Below are positions 24,252 through 31,694 of a DNA stretch of 33,846 bases, one piece after another. Each line of letters starts with the position of its first letter. Within the stretch, counting starts at the first letter, position 1. The DNA lies in assembly GCA_948470005.1 (NCBI GenBank), contig CAOKNI010000010.1, positions 1 to 33,846 on the forward strand, given 5' to 3'. The position numbers and the translations under genes were made by a program. Under the pieces are notes generated by a model. That model saw only the letters and a list, made by a program, of their open reading frames with translations. It was not told the origin of the DNA and did not search any database. This DNA comes from an uncultured Mycoplasmatota bacterium (GTDB taxonomy: Bacteria; Bacillota_I; Bacilli_A; RF39; UBA660).

Positions 24252-25190
24252 TTAATCTCGTAGTTCCTTTCCAGTAAGCTCTAAAAATACATCATTAAGT
24301 GTTGGCCTTTCAGAATATATTTTATTATATTTAATATTCTCTTTTTTTAGGTATTCCATAAGAAGAGCTAGATTGTTTTGGCCTTTAGTATAAGTAATTA
24401 GGAGGATATTTCCATGATATTTTACTTCATCTACATTTTTTAATTCTTTTATTTTTGTTAAATATTTATTATTTAAATCATTTACTTCTAGTGATATTTT
24501 CTCTTCAATTTTAGCTAGCTCCTTTAATTCATCAGGCGTGCCAGCGGCAAGTATTTTACCTTTGTCCAAAATTATAACTTTATCACAAAGTATTTCAACT
24601 TCTTCCATATAATGAGTAGTATAAACAATAGTAGCTCCTTCATCACGTAATCTTTTAATACCATCTAAAATATTATTGCGACTTTGAGGGTCAACTGCAA
24701 CGGTTGGCTCATCTAAGAATATAAGTTTTGGTTTATGAGCAATACCACAAGCTATATTTAGTCTTCTTAAAAGACCTCCAGATAATTTTTGGGGATAAAA
24801 TTTTTTAAAATCTTCTAATCCTACTAAGTTTATGGCTTCTTCAACACATTTTTTTCTTTTCTCTTTATTGGTAATGTATAAACCACAAAAATAATCAATA
24901 TTTTCATATACATTTAACTCGTTGAAAACAGCAACTTCCTGAAATACAACTCCTATAAGTGACTTTAAATCGTAAGAGTCTGGCTTCATTTCTTTACCAA
25001 ATATTTTAATGATTCCCTCACTGTAATTTAATAAAGATAATAAACAATTTATAGTGGTTGATTTGCCACTTCCATTAGGGCCTAATAAGCCTAAAATTTC
25101 GCCTTCATAAACTTCTAATGATAAATTATCAATAGCTTTTAATTCTTTGTATTTTTTGGTTAAGTTTTTAACTTCAATTATCTTTTTCAT
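24252..25190 (-). CDS. ABC transporter ATPase (drug-export type)
   Basis: This 312-residue ATPase powers the two ABC-2 permeases. Walker A GPNGSGKST is near 37-45, signature LSGGLLRRL, Walker B LIFLDEPTVAVDP, and switch His in YTTHYMEE. The C-terminal ~90 residues (EEKISLEVND to PTLNDVFLELTGKEL) form the regulatory extension common in DrrA-like exporters. The start at 25190 has AAAGGA upstream; a longer frame to 25214 overlaps the TetR gene more deeply. The gene overlaps the TetR stop by 17 bases. Confidence 0.9.
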   Translation of the reverse strand: MKKIIEVKNLTKKYKELKAIDNLSLEVYEGEILGLLGPNGSGKSTTINCLLSLLNYSEGIIKIFGKEMKPDSYDLKSLIGVVFQEVAVFNELNVYENIDYFCGLYITNKEKRKKCVEEAINLVGLEDFKKFYPQKLSGGLLRRLNIACGIAHKPKLIFLDEPTVAVDPQSRNNILDGIKRLRDEGATIVYTTHYMEEVEILCDKVIILDKGKILAAGTPDELKELAKIEEKISLEVNDLNNKYLTKIKELKNVDEVKYHGNILLITYTKGQNNLALLMEYLKKENIKYNKIYSERPTLNDVFLELTGKELRD

Positions 25191-25755
25191 TATTTTTCCT
25201 TTCTTTAAAACCAATTAGCATCTCTTTTACAGTGGCCTCTAAAAGATTGCTTATTTCTAATTCACTAAAATTAATTGTTTTAGTTGCTACTAAACAAGCT
25301 ATTCCATGCGTAAATATCCAAACTTTAACATGAAAATCTTTTTGAGTTTCATAATCTAATCCAGTTAAAGCTTGTCCTTTTTTTAAAACATCATTACCAG
25401 CATCATCAGAAGTAATAAAACTTTTAGCATTTAAATTAGTTTTTTGCATAAAAATTATTTTAAAAAACTCCGGATAATCTTTAGCAAATCTAATATAATT
25501 TAAACCGGTTTCTTTATATGCCTTTTTAGAGTTACTATCTCTATTCATATACTCTAAATAAATATCATATATTTTTTTATATACTGCGATTTTTAATTCA
25601 TCCATATTTTTAAAATTATTAAATATGGGATTAACGGAGGAATTAAGTTCTTTAGCAATACGCCTAGCATTAAGACTATCAAGCCCTTCTTTTTTGGCTA
25701 TTTTTAAAGCTGTTGCAATAACTTTTTCCTTATCATATTTCTTTATGGGTGGCAT
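25174..25755 (-). CDS. TetR-family transcriptional regulator of the ABC exporter
   Basis: This 193-residue repressor has an N-terminal helix-turn-helix (KVIATALKIAKKEGLDSLNARRIAKELNSSV, with the recognition helix about 30-45) and a ligand-binding helical C-terminal domain. It heads the operon with the ATPase and two permeases, and a 28-bp palindrome sits between its promoter and its start codon. This fits autorepression relieved by the exported compound. AAAGGAGA precedes the ATG. The inducer is unknown. Confidence 0.9.
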   Translation of the reverse strand: MPPIKKYDKEKVIATALKIAKKEGLDSLNARRIAKELNSSVNPIFNNFKNMDELKIAVYKKIYDIYLEYMNRDSNSKKAYKETGLNYIRFAKDYPEFFKIIFMQKTNLNAKSFITSDDAGNDVLKKGQALTGLDYETQKDFHVKVWIFTHGIACLVATKTINFSELEISNLLEATVKEMLIGFKERKNNEKDN

Positions 25756-25769
25756 ATCATTCTCCTTTT

Positions 25770-25797
25770 ATAACATTCGTTATATAACTAATGTTAT
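25770..25797. promoter_or_regulatory. Operator palindrome for the TetR regulator
   Basis: The halves ATAACATTCGTTAT and ATAACTAATGTTAT are reverse complements except for one position. The 28-bp site begins 15 bases before the TetR ATG and overlaps the last bases of the -10 box, where bound repressor would block transcription. Confidence 0.75.
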
Positions 25798-25824
25798 ATT
25801 ATCATATAACTAAATACATGTAAA
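25796..25824 (-). promoter_or_regulatory. Promoter of the TetR-ABC operon
   Basis: On the minus strand TTTACA (25819-25824), a 17-base spacer and TAATAT (25796-25801). The operator covers the region just downstream. Confidence 0.6.
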
Positions 25825-25853
25825 TAATTTTTTGATTCTTTACATATCAAAGT

Positions 25854-25934
25854 GAAAAAAAGAAAGTCAAAGAACAGATTTTCACAATTCTGCTAAGAGA
25901 ATTTATTAAAATTTGTAAAAATGCAATTTTTTTA
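25854..25934. repeat. Dispersed hairpin repeat, copy 2 (single unit)
   Basis: The first 29 bases match copy 1 (4775-4803) exactly. The hairpin is better here than in copy 1: AATTCT-GCTAAG-AGAATT inside, CAGATTTT/AAAATTTG outside. A TTGACT on the minus strand is shared as well, but the -10 is poor (TATGTA). No Rpn gene follows; the TetR operon does, using its own promoter. It also lies downstream of the ZIP gene and might assist termination there. Confidence 0.7.
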
Positions 25935-25976
25935 GACAAAGAGAAACGCTACTAATTAGTAACGCTTTTTAATAAA

Positions 25977-26747
25977 TTAACCTAAGGCCACATCCAAAAT
26001 CATCATTAAAACAAAGCCTAGAGCAACCCCAACCGTTCCATAATCTGATTTGCCATCTTCATGAAATCCTGGAATAAGTTCTTCTGCGACGACATAAATC
26101 ATAGCACCGGCGGCAAAAGCTAAAATAAATGGTAATATTGGAACTACAAGTCCTGTTAAAAGAATAGTTAATAAAGCTCCAATGGGCTCCACAATGCCTG
26201 ATGCTACTCCATAAAGAAAAGCTTTAAATTTACTCATTCCACCACTTTTTAAAGGCATTGATATAATTGCACCTTCTGGAAAATTTTGAATAGCTATACC
26301 GATTGATAGTGCAAAAGCTCCGGCTAGTGTAATGCCAGTATTTCCGGCTAATAAGCCTGCAAAAACAACACCTACTGCCATACCCTCAGGTATGTTGTGA
26401 AGAGTAACTGCTAAAACTAACATTGTTGTTTTTTTTAAATTACCGTTTTTTTGATTGGAACTTTCTTTGTCAACAATAGGAATAACTTTATCTAATAAAA
26501 GTAAAGAAAGAATACCAATACAAAAGCCAATAGATGGTGATAACCAAGCAATATTACCGCCACTTTCAGCAAGTTCAATTGCAGGTATTAAAAGCGACCA
26601 AACAGAGGCAGCAATCATAACACCAGCGGCAAATCCAAGTAAAAATTTTTCAAACTTTTTATTAATACTTTTCTTCATAATAAATACTAAAGCTGCACCT
26701 AGAGATGTTCCAAGAAATGGAATTAATATTCCTAATAATATTTTCAT
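25977..26747 (-). CDS. ZIP-family metal ion transporter
   Basis: This 256-residue membrane protein has about eight helices, of the ZupT-like ZIP family that imports zinc and other divalent metals. The metal site is recognisable: HNIPEGMAVG (helix 4) and FPEGAIISMPLKSGG (helix 5), then GIVEPIGA. The usual His-rich loop between helices 3 and 4 is short and poor in His (KESSNQKNGNLKK). Ribosome site AGG before the ATG. An inverted repeat just upstream could be a metal-regulator site. The TetR operon follows after a 220-base gap. Confidence 0.92.
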   Translation of the reverse strand: MKILLGILIPFLGTSLGAALVFIMKKSINKKFEKFLLGFAAGVMIAASVWSLLIPAIELAESGGNIAWLSPSIGFCIGILSLLLLDKVIPIVDKESSNQKNGNLKKTTMLVLAVTLHNIPEGMAVGVVFAGLLAGNTGITLAGAFALSIGIAIQNFPEGAIISMPLKSGGMSKFKAFLYGVASGIVEPIGALLTILLTGLVVPILPFILAFAAGAMIYVVAEELIPGFHEDGKSDYGTVGVALGFVLMMILDVALG

Positions 26748-26766
26748 GTATATAACCTATCTTTCC

Positions 26767-26787
26767 AATATATGTTATTCATATATT
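26767..26787. promoter_or_regulatory. Inverted repeat upstream of the ZIP transporter gene
   Basis: AATATATG-TTATT-CATATATT is a perfect 8-bp inverted repeat with a 5-base spacer, about 20 bases before the ATG. Position and symmetry suit a repressor operator, but the AT content makes chance matches easier. Confidence 0.4.
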
Positions 26788-26822
26788 TATAAATTTGTTC
26801 TAATAGCAAGACTTATTTCATA

Positions 26823-27302
26823 TTATTTATTTTCAATTATTACATACTGAGTTTGATTATAATCGATAAATTTAATTAAATCATTATAGGAAATCGAAAT
26901 TGTTTTAGTATTAACATTTGGGTGAAATAATAGCTGTTTATTTTGTAAATCGCGAGAAATCAATATTTTTAAACTATGATTTTTATCATTTATGATAGCT
27001 AAAGGAGTTACCCCGCCTATCTCTAAATTTAAAATGTCTTTTAATTCTAAACTACTGCCAAAAGATAACTTCTTGGTATTTAATATACATGCAATATTTT
27101 TTAAATCTGCTTTAGTATCTTCATCTAAGATATATAAATAAAAATTATTTTTCTTATCTTTTAAAAATAAACTTTTCGTGCCAATACCATCAATTTTAGT
27201 TTTAATTTTTTTGGCTTCTAGAATTGTAAATACTGCTTCATGTTCAATTTCTTTATAATTTATATTTAATTTTTTTAATATATCATATAACATTTTTATC
27301 AC
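26823..27302 (-). CDS. Prolyl-tRNA deacylase-like (YbaK/ProX) protein
   Basis: This 159-residue protein is of the YbaK/aminoacyl-tRNA deacylase superfamily, PrdX/ProX-like type, which hydrolyses mischarged tRNAs (alanyl-tRNA-Pro). Segments KSLFLKDKKNNFYLYILDEDTKADLK, LSFGSSLELKDIL, GGVTPLAIIND and LLFHPNVNTKTISISYNDLIKFI follow the family in order. It may start at GTG 27302 (4-base overlap with the ABC gene) or at ATG 27293, three codons later. It is co-transcribed with the exporter upstream; the two functions have no evident link. Confidence 0.85.
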   Translation of the reverse strand: MIKMLYDILKKLNINYKEIEHEAVFTILEAKKIKTKIDGIGTKSLFLKDKKNNFYLYILDEDTKADLKNIACILNTKKLSFGSSLELKDILNLEIGGVTPLAIINDKNHSLKILISRDLQNKQLLFHPNVNTKTISISYNDLIKFIDYNQTQYVIIENK

Positions 27303-29029
27303 TTCTTTCTTTTTTGTAAATCTTGGTAATATTTATTAGACTTAAGTAATTCTTGATGTGTTCCTTCTCCTTTTATTTGGCCTTTATTTAAAACTATAAT
27401 TTTGTCAGCAAGACGCATAACATCTTTTTTATGCGTAATAACAATAATTGTATGGTCTTTTTTTAAATCAAGAAAGATATTTTTAATTTTTTCATTTAAA
27501 ACCGTATCTAATGAACTGGTAACCTCATCAAAAATAAGTATTTCGGCAGTAGATAAAAGAGTTCTTGCAATAGCTAAAAGTTGCTTTTGACCACCGGAAA
27601 AATTACTCGCATTTTCAGATAAAACTGTGTTATAACCATCTTTTAAACTCATAATATAATTGTGAATACCTACTCTTTTACAAGCATTAATTTGATTTTC
27701 AATGTTAGTATCAATTAAATCTAAATTTTTCTTGATACTCATATTAAAGATAAAAGGTGATTGATTAACAGCCACAATATTTTCAGAATAAATTTCTTTA
27801 CTATAATCATAAATGTTGTTAGCATCTAAAAAAATATTACCACTATCAATTTTATATTTTCGGAGTAATAAATTAATTATTGTGGTTTTACCACTACCAC
27901 TTTTTCCAACTAAAGCAGTTATTTCATGAGAATTTGCTTTGAAACTAATGTTTTTAATACCGCCTTTATTTTTAGTTTTGTAAGAAAAATTAACATTTTT
28001 AAATTCAACGTTACCCATTAGATAGCTATTTTCATTAAGGCCAAAAGGTATTGTTTCACTCGAGTTATATTCTAAAATTTTATTTATTCTTTTAATAGAG
28101 ACACTCCATTCTCTAATAGACCTTGAATACCCCATTAAGTCTTTAGTTGTTCCCATCATTTTTTCAAAATAACTAACGAGTAATATTAGAGTATTAATTG
28201 CTAATTTCCCTTTAAATACTAAATAAGCTAATATCAAATAAAGGATGGCTTTGCCAAAATGAATAATGAAAGGTAAAATACTAGAACGAATATTAACATA
28301 TTTTCGTTTATTCATATAAGCTGTTTGCCATTTGTTAGCTAATACATTAAAATTTTGTTTCATTTTTTTATCAATATTAAACATTTTTATTTCGGGAAGT
28401 CCATTCATAATTTCTCGCAAATTATCAGTTAACTTATCGCGATACTTTTGTTGCCCCATCAAATATTTAGTTGAATTAATATTACAAATGTCATAAGCTT
28501 TTATATACAAATAATCTAAAATAAGTACAAGAATCCCAATCAAAATATTTGTTTTTAAAAAAATAAATATTAATACTAAAAGTTTTAAAAATGTCACAAT
28601 TATTTCACAAACACTATCAATCATTTCCGCTAAATGCCCTGTATCCGCATTAATAGTATTTAAAATTTCGCCTTTGGATATTTTATCTTGATATAAGGTA
28701 TCATAGTTTAAAACTTTATCAACAATTTTACCACGTAATTTTTTATAACTATATTTAAAACATTCAGAATAGGATGTATAATTTAGAAACCAGAAAAGAT
28801 TATAGGAAGTATAAGTAATACCTAAAAGAGCAATATTAAGATATGTTAATGAAGCATGTCCCATAGTAATTTCTGAAATAATATTAGCCGCAAAAACAGG
28901 AGTTAATAAACTTGATAAATGCCCCATTATAGAGCCAAAGAAAAGAAAGAATAACCACAATTTAGGCTCTTCTACTAATTTAAAAAATGATGATATTATT
29001 TTTAAATTATCTTTTATCAACTTTACCAC
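27299..29029 (-). CDS. ABC exporter, fused membrane and ATPase domains
   Basis: This 576-residue half-transporter has an ABC-exporter membrane domain (about six helices, residues 20-310) followed by an ATPase: Walker A GKSGSGKTT, signature FSGGQKQLLAIARTL, Walker B ILIFDEVTSSLD and switch His in VITHKKD. It would work as a homodimer or with a partner; no partner gene is adjacent. Substrate unknown (drug, lipid or peptide). It starts with GTG after a weak AGTAGG. It is coupled to the YbaK-like gene through a 4-base overlap. Confidence 0.9.
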   Translation of the reverse strand: MVKLIKDNLKIISSFFKLVEEPKLWLFFLFFGSIMGHLSSLLTPVFAANIISEITMGHASLTYLNIALLGITYTSYNLFWFLNYTSYSECFKYSYKKLRGKIVDKVLNYDTLYQDKISKGEILNTINADTGHLAEMIDSVCEIIVTFLKLLVLIFIFLKTNILIGILVLILDYLYIKAYDICNINSTKYLMGQQKYRDKLTDNLREIMNGLPEIKMFNIDKKMKQNFNVLANKWQTAYMNKRKYVNIRSSILPFIIHFGKAILYLILAYLVFKGKLAINTLILLVSYFEKMMGTTKDLMGYSRSIREWSVSIKRINKILEYNSSETIPFGLNENSYLMGNVEFKNVNFSYKTKNKGGIKNISFKANSHEITALVGKSGSGKTTIINLLLRKYKIDSGNIFLDANNIYDYSKEIYSENIVAVNQSPFIFNMSIKKNLDLIDTNIENQINACKRVGIHNYIMSLKDGYNTVLSENASNFSGGQKQLLAIARTLLSTAEILIFDEVTSSLDTVLNEKIKNIFLDLKKDHTIIVITHKKDVMRLADKIIVLNKGQIKGEGTHQELLKSNKYYQDLQKRKK

Positions 29030-29070
29030 TTACCTACTCTGCTTAAATTTTATCAAAAATTGAGTTTATT

Positions 29071-29613
29071 TTAAATATTTTTGCTAAGTTCTAAATATTT
29101 TTTTAAATATTCCCAGCACCCTTCTTTAGGCGCCAAAGTATCATAATTATTATCAATTTTAGTTAATAATTCTTTGGCATTTAGCCATTTTATGTCAGAA
29201 ACTTCTTCTCTTTGAAGCTTCAAACTTTTAATATCAACATCTTTTTTTACTACATAAAATTCATTAAACTGATTGTTTATTATATCACCTTTTAAATTTG
29301 TGGAAAGAGTTGCTCCAATAAAAGTTAAATCATTTTTAGTTATTTCTAAACCAATTTCTTCTTTTGTCTCGCGTATGACAGCTTGATATCCAAATTCACC
29401 ACTAAGAACATGACCTCCCGCGGTAATATCCCACATATTAGGCCATAACTTTTTGTTAGCACTCCTTTTTTGAAGTAATATTTCATTGTTAGAATTTATA
29501 ACAAAAACCACACCTGCTTTATGCCAAAGGCCAAATTTATGGCAATCACTCCTAGTTGCAACTTCGTTAGTATAATTTCCCTTTTCATCTAAAACATCTA
29601 ATATTTCTTCCAT
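29071..29613 (-). CDS. Nudix hydrolase, Idi/YfcD-like
   Basis: This 180-residue Nudix hydrolase carries a complete Nudix box: GHVLSGEFGYQAVIRETKEEIGLEI (GX5EX7REUXEEXGU). The N-terminal MEEILDVLDEKGNYT and the SANKKLWPNMWDITAGG segment resemble the isopentenyl-diphosphate isomerase-like YfcD group. It hydrolyses a nucleoside diphosphate-X substrate that cannot be told from sequence. The ATG at 29613 has AAGGTG at proper spacing; a GTG 9 bases upstream is an alternative. A TGTTATAAT extended -10 lies at 29637-29645 on the minus strand. Confidence 0.9.
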   Translation of the reverse strand: MEEILDVLDEKGNYTNEVATRSDCHKFGLWHKAGVVFVINSNNEILLQKRSANKKLWPNMWDITAGGHVLSGEFGYQAVIRETKEEIGLEITKNDLTFIGATLSTNLKGDIINNQFNEFYVVKKDVDIKSLKLQREEVSDIKWLNAKELLTKIDNNYDTLAPKEGCWEYLKKYLELSKNI

Positions 29614-29652
29614 CCGACTCACCTTATCCTAATAAAATTATAACATTTAAAT

Positions 29653-29683
29653 AAAAAAAAAGATACCCATAACTGAAGTATCT
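29653..29683 (-). terminator. Intrinsic terminator of the hypothetical protein gene
   Basis: On the minus strand AGATAC and GTATCT pair (6 bp, 11-base loop), followed by at least seven T. The hairpin begins at the stop codon of the upstream gene. Confidence 0.75.
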
Positions 29684-30347
29684 ATCTTTGACAGCTAATG
29701 AAATTTGGTCGCATAAAAGGACTAGTATCTGCTTCATAATCTGTTTTAAAATATGCTTTTTCATTAATTAAATTTACTAACTTTTCGTAATTAAGATTAT
29801 TACCATCAAAAATAATATAATCATTGATTTCACTATCAGGATTTAAGCCTAAATATGCTAATAAAGCTAAGGTAGGACACACTTTAGTACAGTCTAAAAT
29901 ATCTCTAAGTTTTTTATTCTTTATTAATCTGAAAAATCCCATAACTTCCACAGCTTGTAAAGAATTTATCTCTCTTAAAACAGCAATAATAATTGTATTT
30001 AAGCGTTCAAAATAAGTAGCAAAATCGTCTTTAGCTCCATCTATGATATTTATATTCGTAACCGCATGCATTATTCCCATAATCGATTTAAAAAATACTT
30101 CTTGTTTATGCTCACATCCATAACCAAATTCGGTACACAAGCGCTCCAATAAAATCTGCATTTGTTCATCAACTAAATAAGAAGAAGCCGGTAAATAAGT
30201 GTGATTATTTAGAGGTGATAAATCTTCTAAGTATCTACCTTCAGTTTCGATATTACTTAAATCAATACTTCTTAAATCAACACCAACTATATTATAATAA
30301 AGTAAAAGAGTAGGCTCTGATAATTTATAATATGAATGCATCCCCAT
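29682..30347 (-). CDS. Soluble protein of unknown function
   Basis: This 221-residue cytosolic protein has no membrane segment or signal. It is mostly helical, with Cys at several places (LCTEFGYGCEH, LDCTKVCPT, ISCQR) and no recognisable metal motif. The first ~60 residues contain LSEPTLLLYYNIVGVDL and LEDLSPLNN, and a run of helices follows (VFFKSIMGIMHAVTNINIIDG, FATYFERLNTIIIAVLREI). AAGGAGGAG precedes the ATG. It is a monocistronic gene with its own promoter (30364-30392) and terminator. I recognise no family, and no function is suggested by its neighbours. Confidence 0.7.
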   Translation of the reverse strand: MGMHSYYKLSEPTLLLYYNIVGVDLRSIDLSNIETEGRYLEDLSPLNNHTYLPASSYLVDEQMQILLERLCTEFGYGCEHKQEVFFKSIMGIMHAVTNINIIDGAKDDFATYFERLNTIIIAVLREINSLQAVEVMGFFRLIKNKKLRDILDCTKVCPTLALLAYLGLNPDSEINDYIIFDGNNLNYEKLVNLINEKAYFKTDYEADTSPFMRPNFISCQR

Positions 30348-30363
30348 TAAAAACTCCTCCTTA

Positions 30364-30392
30364 ATCTTATCATACTAAGTTTAATTATGCAA
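30364..30392 (-). promoter_or_regulatory. Promoter of the hypothetical protein gene
   Basis: On the minus strand TTGCAT (30387-30392), a 17-base spacer ending in TGA and TAAGAT (30364-30369). The -35 overlaps the end of yqeK. Confidence 0.5.
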
Positions 30393-30948
30393 GTTTTTCT
30401 AATTTTTTTAAAAGTTTCATTGTATCTGGGTGCAATTTTAAATTTTTAATAGCTAATTTTTTTTCAGTTCTTTTGAGACATAAATATAGAGCTTTATTTA
30501 AATCTTGATAAGCTACTTTTTTTATTTCTTGTAACTCATTAGTAATATTTTGACGTCCTATTTTATCAGCAATAAAAACAATTTTCGCAAAATCACTCAT
30601 GTTTTCATGACCAATGGTATGGTATTTAATCGCATCGCATATGTCAGCATCAAAGTGATAATCCTCAGCGACATAAACCGCCCCAATATCCGCATGAATA
30701 ATTTTTTTATTTTCAGGTAAAAGTAAAGCCGGATTTAAATTATATTTTTGAAGCCATTTTTCATTTTCTTGAGAGCTAAATTCTTTAGCTATATCATGAA
30801 GTAAACCAGCAAGATATGCTTTATCCACATCTAAATTATAGACGGTTGCTAGATTTTTAGCCGCATCAGCAACTAAAAGAGAATGTTCGTAACGCTCTTT
30901 AGATAGCAATCTTTGTAAATCTTTTTTTATTTCATTTAAATTAGCCAA
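30385..30948 (-). CDS. yqeK: YqeK-type HD-domain diadenosine tetraphosphatase
   Basis: This 187-residue HD-domain phosphohydrolase matches YqeK, which cleaves diadenosine tetraphosphate symmetrically. Motifs: YEHSLLVADAA, LAGLLHDIAKEF (HD pair), IIHADIGAVYV, AIKYHTIGHENMS and VFIADKIG. The likely start is TTG at 30948, with AGGTGA 5 bases before it; the alternative GTG at 30957 has no ribosome site. In other Firmicutes yqeK follows nadD; here it follows a YdcF-like gene. Confidence 0.9.
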   Translation of the reverse strand: MANLNEIKKDLQRLLSKERYEHSLLVADAAKNLATVYNLDVDKAYLAGLLHDIAKEFSSQENEKWLQKYNLNPALLLPENKKIIHADIGAVYVAEDYHFDADICDAIKYHTIGHENMSDFAKIVFIADKIGRQNITNELQEIKKVAYQDLNKALYLCLKRTEKKLAIKNLKLHPDTMKLLKKLEKLA

Positions 30949-30958
30949 ATTAATCACC

Positions 30959-31666
30959 TCAAGCCTTAGCTTTTAATTCTGTTAATTGCTTTGGGGTTAT
31001 TAAAAACTTTGTAAACCCTAGAGATATTAAATAATTATAAGCATTTAAAACACTTTTAGGAACTTTGTTTTTGACTTGCCAGCCAAACTCAGGATAAACC
31101 ATAATTCTTTCAATATCTCCGACTATATTAGATATAACATCTGATATATTTTTACTTTCAAGCTTTTTAATAAATTCCTTAAAAGTACTATCTGGTGAAG
31201 TAATATATAATTCTTTATCTTTTAAAATTGTTTTAGCACAAGATATAGTTCTTCTTTCATTGAATTTATTATGAACAATTAAAACTTTATTTGCTTTAAG
31301 ATTATACTTTTTAATAATTTTAAGAGCATTTTTAAAGTTATCACCAGTATTGGTAGATTTAGTCTCCACATATATATCTTTTTTATTAACACCCTCTTTT
31401 AAAGCAATTTCTTTAAAAAGTAAAGCTTCAGGTTTTTTAAAAGCATTTTTAGTTATTTTGCCATAGCCACCAACGAATAAAATTTTAGGTGCATATCCTT
31501 CATGATAAAGTTGTGCACATTTAGTGGGAATTTCTAGGTTGGTACAACCGCAGCCAATAATAATATCACACTTGGTAATTTTTTGGTTTAAATTCATATA
31601 GTTCCAAATAACTTTTAAAGACTTAATAATCTCTTCTTTGTTTTCAAAGTAAATATCTGATGCCAT
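30959..31666 (-). CDS. YdcF/DUF218-family protein
   Basis: This 235-residue protein is of the DUF218 (YdcF/ElyC/SanA) family. CDIIIGCGCTN is the early strand, followed by KILFVGGYGKITK, YVETKSTNTGDNFKNALKIIKK (the E-x-S-T-N-T-x-E-N-like core, with Asp in place of the second Glu) and VLIVHNKFNERRTISCAKT. There is no clear membrane helix, so it is the soluble YdcF type. The fold binds adenosine-type cofactors in YdcF, but activity is unknown. The ATG at 31666 has TTAGGTGATA upstream. It is next to yqeK (10-base gap), so it is probably co-transcribed. Confidence 0.85.
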   Translation of the reverse strand: MASDIYFENKEEIIKSLKVIWNYMNLNQKITKCDIIIGCGCTNLEIPTKCAQLYHEGYAPKILFVGGYGKITKNAFKKPEALLFKEIALKEGVNKKDIYVETKSTNTGDNFKNALKIIKKYNLKANKVLIVHNKFNERRTISCAKTILKDKELYITSPDSTFKEFIKKLESKNISDVISNIVGDIERIMVYPEFGWQVKNKVPKSVLNAYNYLISLGFTKFLITPKQLTELKAKA

Positions 31667-31694
31667 TTTATCACCTAAACTATTATAACACATT

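Noticed and set aside
25944..25970. Palindromic TACTAATTAGTA with AACGCT on both sides as terminator of the ZIP gene
   Set aside because: The flanks are direct and not inverted repeats, and the palindrome leaves only a 4-bp stem with a 4-base loop; too weak to call.
21025..29029. Bacteriocin export locus (C39 peptidase, ABC exporters)
   Set aside because: The C39-like domain is not fused to an exporter, is in a separate unit, and no precursor peptide gene with a double-glycine leader was found nearby.
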